Shown in pieces: positions 61,101-64,000 of a stretch of 64,000 bases of DNA. Below the pieces are notes generated by a model. The model saw only the letters and a program-made list of their open reading frames with translations, searched no databases and was not told the DNA's origin. Within the stretch, counting starts at the first letter, position 1; each line of letters starts with the position of its first letter. Position numbers and translations under genes: made by a program. The DNA comes from Bacteroidetes bacterium GWB2_32_14 (lineage in GTDB: Bacteria; Bacteroidota; Bacteroidia; Bacteroidales; UBA12077): assembly GCA_001768235.1 (NCBI GenBank), contig MENK01000024.1:246919-310918 (forward strand), read 5' to 3'.

Positions 61101-64000
61101 TCTGCAACAAATACCGATAATGATGTTGCAGGAGTTACTGTTTCCCCAACATCAATTAGTACAAGCGAAACGTTAACAAGTGCTGGTTTTGGCTTGGCAC
61201 TTACATCACAACCAACTTCAGACGTAACCATTGCATTTACTGGCATAGATGCTACTGAAAATACTATTGATAAGACAAATGTAGTATTTACTTCAGAAAA
61301 TTGGAATGTCGTTCAAAATGTAACTGTTACAGGAGTGAATGACCTTGTTGATGACGGGGATATTACATATAATATAATTACTACAGCAACAAGTCCTTAT
61401 AGTTTGTATAATGGCATTGATGTTGATGATATATCAGTTACCAATACAGATAATGATGTTTTTGGAATAATAGTAGAAGCAACTGCCGGTTTATATACAA
61501 GAGAAGAGGGCACACAAACAACATTTGTTATTAGATTAAATAGCCAGCCTGCTGATGTTGTTACCATTGCGCTAAGTTCAAGCGATTTAACTGAAGGAAC
61601 TGTATCACCATTAAGTATATCGTTTAATTCAACCAACTGGAATACAAATCAAACAGTTACAGCTACCGGTGTTAATGACAATGTTGATGATGGCGATATT
61701 GCATATTCAGTTATTACAGGCCCGGCTGCTAGTGGTGATCCATTATATAATAATCTGGATGCACAAAATGTATCAATAACCAACCGTGATAATGATGTTG
61801 CCGGAATTACAGTTAATCCGGAAAGTTTAACATTAAATGAAGAAGGCTCGGCAAAAACATTTACAATGGCATTAAATAGCGAGCCTGTAGCAAATGTTAC
61901 AATAGATATGAATTCTGATGATATTGATAAAGGTACGGTTTCTCCTGCCAGCATAACATTTACACCCGTTGATTGGGATATAAATCAGGTAATTACAGTT
62001 ACTCCTGTTGATAATTCAATAGATGATGGAAATATTATATTTAATGTAGTTACTGCACCGGCATCAAGTTTGGATGATAATTACAAGAACAGAAATGCTG
62101 CTGATGTTACTGTTACATCTATTGATAATGATGTGGCCGCTATTACCGTTTCCTCAATTTCTGGAAATACATCAGAAGATTTAATAACAGCGACGTTTAC
62201 TATTGTATTAAATAGCGAACCAACTGATGATGTTACAATAGGAATTATTTCTGATAATACTACCGAAGGTACAGTTTTACCTGCAAACATAACATTTACA
62301 CCTGCCGATTGGAATATTCATCAAACAATTACTGTAACGGGTATTGACGATGCTATTGCTGACGGCAACCAAACATACCATATTATTATTGGTGCATCTG
62401 TTAGTACCGACTTTAATTATGATGGAGTCGATCCTGATGATATTACCGTTGTTAATAGCGATAATGACAGCCCCGGAGTTACAGTATTTCCAATCAATAA
62501 TTTATATACAACCGAAGCTGGTGGTACTGCAACTTTTACTGTAAGGTTAAATAGTCAACCAACTGATAATGTTGTTATTGATATTAGTTCTGGTGATACA
62601 GAAGAAGGAACAGTATCTCCTGCAATTGTATTATTTACAACGGCTGATTGGAATACTCAGCAAACTGTTACAATTACCGGTGTTGATGATTCAGATAATG
62701 ATGGAGATATTGCATATTCAATAGATTTAGATAACCCCGAAAGTGCTGATACAGGTTACGATACAATTACTTATGTTCAGGATGTATCTGTTACAAACAG
62801 GGATGATATTGGGCCAAGATTATTTGATGATTCAGCAACAACCAATGAAGATACAAATATCAATACAGATGTATTAACAAATGATTTTGGATTAGATGAT
62901 GGAAGTTTAGTTATTACAATTTCTACACAACCATTACATGGAACAGCTATTGTTGAGCCTGATAAAACAATTACATACCAACCCAACGGGTTATTTAATG
63001 GAACCGATACCTATGTATATAAGGTATGCGATGCCGAAAATGATTGTGATGAAGCTGTAGTTTCAGTTAATGTAACTCCTGAAAATGATGTTCCGGTTGC
63101 TTTGCCCGATACACGGGGTACAAGTTTAAACACTCCTGTTGATATAGATGTTCTCTTTAACGATTACGGAATGGAAGATGGCGGTATTCAAATAACAGTT
63201 GAAACATCTGAACACGGAACAGCTATCGTTAACCCTGACAAAACGGTTACATTTAATCCAACATCAGGATATATTGGTTTAGCAACATTTATTTATAAAT
63301 TACAGGATATCGACACGGACTCTGATACTGCAATTGTCAGAATAAATGTCCGTGATGTTAATCATGTTCCTGATGCAGTTAATGATGCAGCAAGTACGTT
63401 GATAAATACACAAGTAGATATACATGTTTTATCTAATGATACAGGTATTCAAGATGGTTTTGGCAGTTTATCACTACATTCGGTACCATTACATGGAACA
63501 GCAAGTGTAACTGTTAACAGAACGATAATATATATACCATCAGCTGGTTACACGGGTAATGACTTATTTGAATATTTTATTGAAGATGTCGATGGTGATT
63601 TTGATATTGCAACAGTAAATATTACAGTTAACCCTATAAGCGATTCTTATCCTGTAGCAGTTAACGATAGTCAGGCTACAGAATTTCAAACAGCAGTTAC
63701 CATTGATGTTTTGGCAAATGATACAGGACTCGGAGATGGAGTTCAAAGCATAACAATTTCTTCTTTCCCTGTAAATGGGGTGGTAGTTGTTAATGGAGAT
63801 TTTACGATTACTTATACACCAAATGGAGATTTTACAGGAATAGAAAGTTTTAGCTACCAAATATCTGATTCAGATGGGGATAATTCGAATATAGCCACGG
63901 TAACGATAACAGTGCTGCCTGACGGGGTACCCAATCATGTTCCAGTAGCAGTTTCAGATACGTCAACAACTTTAGCAAACACCCCTGTAGATATCAATGT
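55128..64000 (+). CDS. Giant secreted repeat protein (Calx-beta-like and cadherin-like/Big repeats), 3' partial
   Basis: Frame starts MYYMKQLLLPFLLLFALNVSSQ (signal peptide); spot-checked in frame at 55.2, 56.4, 58.1, 62.5 and 64.0 kb; at least 2,957 codons. Absent from the ORF track because the stop lies beyond the window. Confidence 0.93.
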   Translation, partial: MYYMKQLLLPFLLLFALNVSSQEGTKQFMPNSEESERLWLEFYTFDGNDFGTYDCDTNERINIYLRNGEKMHFGMKMQTASNYGGDVLTDDDLVTFRVKDPDGIIVYSESWMRTSGNGYIDTYEQAVKGPNDVILNGTTISGGYDPLIINATKDGNYYIEFETWRYNKWGDRVINPGRRFALQYFDVTVTDGSYNVITNPGEPNKSAGRLWSYGWSFTNTAFSDQYRVNAHFYVFTSDEFINKVNFQMYPYSFAFVVNSYGVTTLTDESNYIKRTQSQEGDQTTDDNITEYKVFLNDPDRTVWPNTTLVPPKAKVWTEDTLFMDYSYNRDPLYLPLDHSRVVMEKNMPSCLYDDIAIFKIEINIDGFTAILIDIDNDGEYSIGGSDRVIYRNMKKGLNYVLWNFKNDAGAEVAEGDYNASATFLGRGPAHFPLYDVEQMDGVTTSSIRPFIKLETTIYWDDTEITLWGDQDGGDLMDETQRKQLVVENDVPRIWSYHEDLADVNYNGNKNTLNTWFNALDLGYSSIGLHVQESATKCVYGLAPWVGDIYMEGPKNIDIEFDTLDFTYKFFDPREYLLSSIQILSLPENGTLKLSTVDVAVNQVISKADLSNLTYTPDGDWFGKDSLQWKAFNGEYWSNNQENIYLIINTPPVISDIPDQTLCTNNQTDSIDFTINDDENDINEIEVTGFSADPTFVPNSNIVISGTGTNRIVTVTPVANKSGMAIIYIMADDGLSQVIEEFTVYVGPDLQFSGDTSICVGDPLFLTAQEPGATSYLWKYEGSVISNLQTVQQAAGSVSIGQWSLTIEKDGCTSTRYFTVSVSPLTTFTGDVDVCVGETLSLSATEVNASYIWRKGTTTVSTSKIYTITTAALTNAATNYSLYVDKDGCTNTSDTFAITVEVLPNNSLTVSGNTVDPEEDGTITVNSAQNDITYNVYNSENILVADSLGAGTNLAINIPHEYLSVGDNIFHVGANNGNCEVDLTDTAKIIVRTPGIIVSTISGNTTEALGTATFTIRLNTEPDSSVTIALSSSDPTEGTVFPASVTFTALNYNTNQTITVTGVNDFIIDGDISYTVNTAAAISTDIKYNGLDAADVDVINTDNDVAGVTVSPASELITTEALATATYTLTLDCEPVSDVTIDISSSDTGEGTISPVQVIFSSANWNTPQTVTITGVNDDIDDDDQSYTIINSNTNSSDTHFDNINVTDVSVTNIDNDDAGITVSPVSGLTTTEAGGTGIFTIVLNTEPAANVTIALSSSDTTEGSVSPSSITFTPENWDIPQTTTVTGVNDDIDDDDRPYTIFTAPATSDDLKYSLVDPANVSITNTDNDISGLTISKSGITTSEAGGAESFTIRLNTQPTTSITIELISSDTGEGTVTTGSFLTFTTANWNTSQTVTITGVDDYIVDSDVPYTISVSINSGDSKYSSALNTSVSASNTDNDVAGVTVSPTSIGTSEALTSAIFSLVLTSQPTSDVTISLTGVDATEGTIDKTSVIFTSVNWNAVQNVTVTGVNDDIADGNIPYTIITTATSLYGLYNGITVDDISVTNADNDVPGITVSPTTLTTSETGNNTFTIALNTQPAADVIITITSLDLTEGTVSPSDITFTNSDWTAKTITVTGVNDAIDDGDITYTIQTSNTASTDGNYNNKPVDDVSVTNTDDDIAGITVSAISGNTTESGTMATFTIVLNSEPAANVIIDLSSGDASEGTVLPASLTFTSANWNIPQSATVAGVNDDIDDGDIEYTIITATASSTDGKYNILNPSDVIVTNTDDDTADFIVFPTSELTTTEVGGTATFTVRLASQPTADVIITLTSGNTAEGTVSPSSLTFTSANWNSAQTVTVTGVNDFVDDGNISYTILTNAASSGDSKYNGLNAADVSVTNTDDDTAGITLSAISGLTTTEAGGTATFTIVLNSRPTTDVVIGFSSGNTAEGTVLPTSVTFIPSSWNTAKTITLTGVDDHIVDGSVPYIVSISINTGDSKYNSSMNTTVSATNTDNDVAGVTVSPTSISTSETLTSAGFGLALTSQPTSDVTIAFTGIDATENTIDKTNVVFTSENWNVVQNVTVTGVNDLVDDGDITYNIITTATSPYSLYNGIDVDDISVTNTDNDVFGIIVEATAGLYTREEGTQTTFVIRLNSQPADVVTIALSSSDLTEGTVSPLSISFNSTNWNTNQTVTATGVNDNVDDGDIAYSVITGPAASGDPLYNNLDAQNVSITNRDNDVAGITVNPESLTLNEEGSAKTFTMALNSEPVANVTIDMNSDDIDKGTVSPASITFTPVDWDINQVITVTPVDNSIDDGNIIFNVVTAPASSLDDNYKNRNAADVTVTSIDNDVAAITVSSISGNTSEDLITATFTIVLNSEPTDDVTIGIISDNTTEGTVLPANITFTPADWNIHQTITVTGIDDAIADGNQTYHIIIGASVSTDFNYDGVDPDDITVVNSDNDSPGVTVFPINNLYTTEAGGTATFTVRLNSQPTDNVVIDISSGDTEEGTVSPAIVLFTTADWNTQQTVTITGVDDSDNDGDIAYSIDLDNPESADTGYDTITYVQDVSVTNRDDIGPRLFDDSATTNEDTNINTDVLTNDFGLDDGSLVITISTQPLHGTAIVEPDKTITYQPNGLFNGTDTYVYKVCDAENDCDEAVVSVNVTPENDVPVALPDTRGTSLNTPVDIDVLFNDYGMEDGGIQITVETSEHGTAIVNPDKTVTFNPTSGYIGLATFIYKLQDIDTDSDTAIVRINVRDVNHVPDAVNDAASTLINTQVDIHVLSNDTGIQDGFGSLSLHSVPLHGTASVTVNRTIIYIPSAGYTGNDLFEYFIEDVDGDFDIATVNITVNPISDSYPVAVNDSQATEFQTAVTIDVLANDTGLGDGVQSITISSFPVNGVVVVNGDFTITYTPNGDFTGIESFSYQISDSDGDNSNIATVTITVLPDGVPNHVPVAVSDTSTTLANTPVDIN
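58090..62800 (+). repeat. About 14 tandem Calx-beta-like repeats, roughly 337 nt (112 aa) each
   Basis: Recurring TEAGGTATFTIxLNSxP ... TEGTVSPSSxTFTxxNWNxxQTVTVTGVNDDIDDGDIxYTI ... VSVTNTDNDVAG; TEA/TSE motif near 58138, 58480, 58818, 59155, 59487, 59823, 60150, 60490, 60830, 61165, 61500, 61840, 62170, 62510. Confidence 0.9.

Noticed and set aside
57122-63860. Minus- and plus-strand small ORFs inside 55128-64000 (e.g. 58343..58546, 60062..60328, 62344..62544)
   Set aside because: Alternative frames of the giant repeat gene; they mirror its low-complexity repeat codons.

Overview
AT-rich Bacteroidetes-like chromosomal window (TAnnTTTG-type promoters, lipoprotein and TonB families, kinase style). 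Left edge: a type II-C CRISPR-Cas locus, with a cas9 truncated by the window start, cas1, cas2, and a 45-repeat array (36-nt repeat, 29-30-nt spacers) ending at a perfect palindromic terminator. From about 8.4 to 37.2 kb, everything is on the minus strand. It is a very dense sensory cluster: PAS/REC histidine kinases, three PAS proteins with no kinase domain that share a C-terminal tail, Rcp1-like receivers, a TonB receptor next to a YfiR-like histidine kinase, a stand-alone CarH-like B12-binding protein next to a PAS kinase, and a receiver-pseudokinase/ABC transporter/lipoprotein/secreted-protein operon. A nested MITE-like element (outer TIRs; inner TIRs plus a 7-bp TSD) lies at 27.9-28.3 kb, and part of it is repeated beside the CRISPR array. 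A tRNA-Leu(GAG) is followed by a duplicated 5' fragment interrupted by a 24-nt palindrome. Next come a DPP4-like peptidase and a Trk potassium locus (trkA, two trkH, KdpD/KdpE-like regulators) whose two outward promoters share a 70-bp element at about 91% identity. Then thrS-infC-rpmI-rplT (infC with an apparent AUA start), dapB, and two tandem lepB genes, the second lacking both catalytic residues. The window ends inside a giant repeat adhesin-like ORF (>2,950 codons, open at the right edge) that is missing from the ORF track. All calls come from reading the sequence and the supplied translations; no database search was run.
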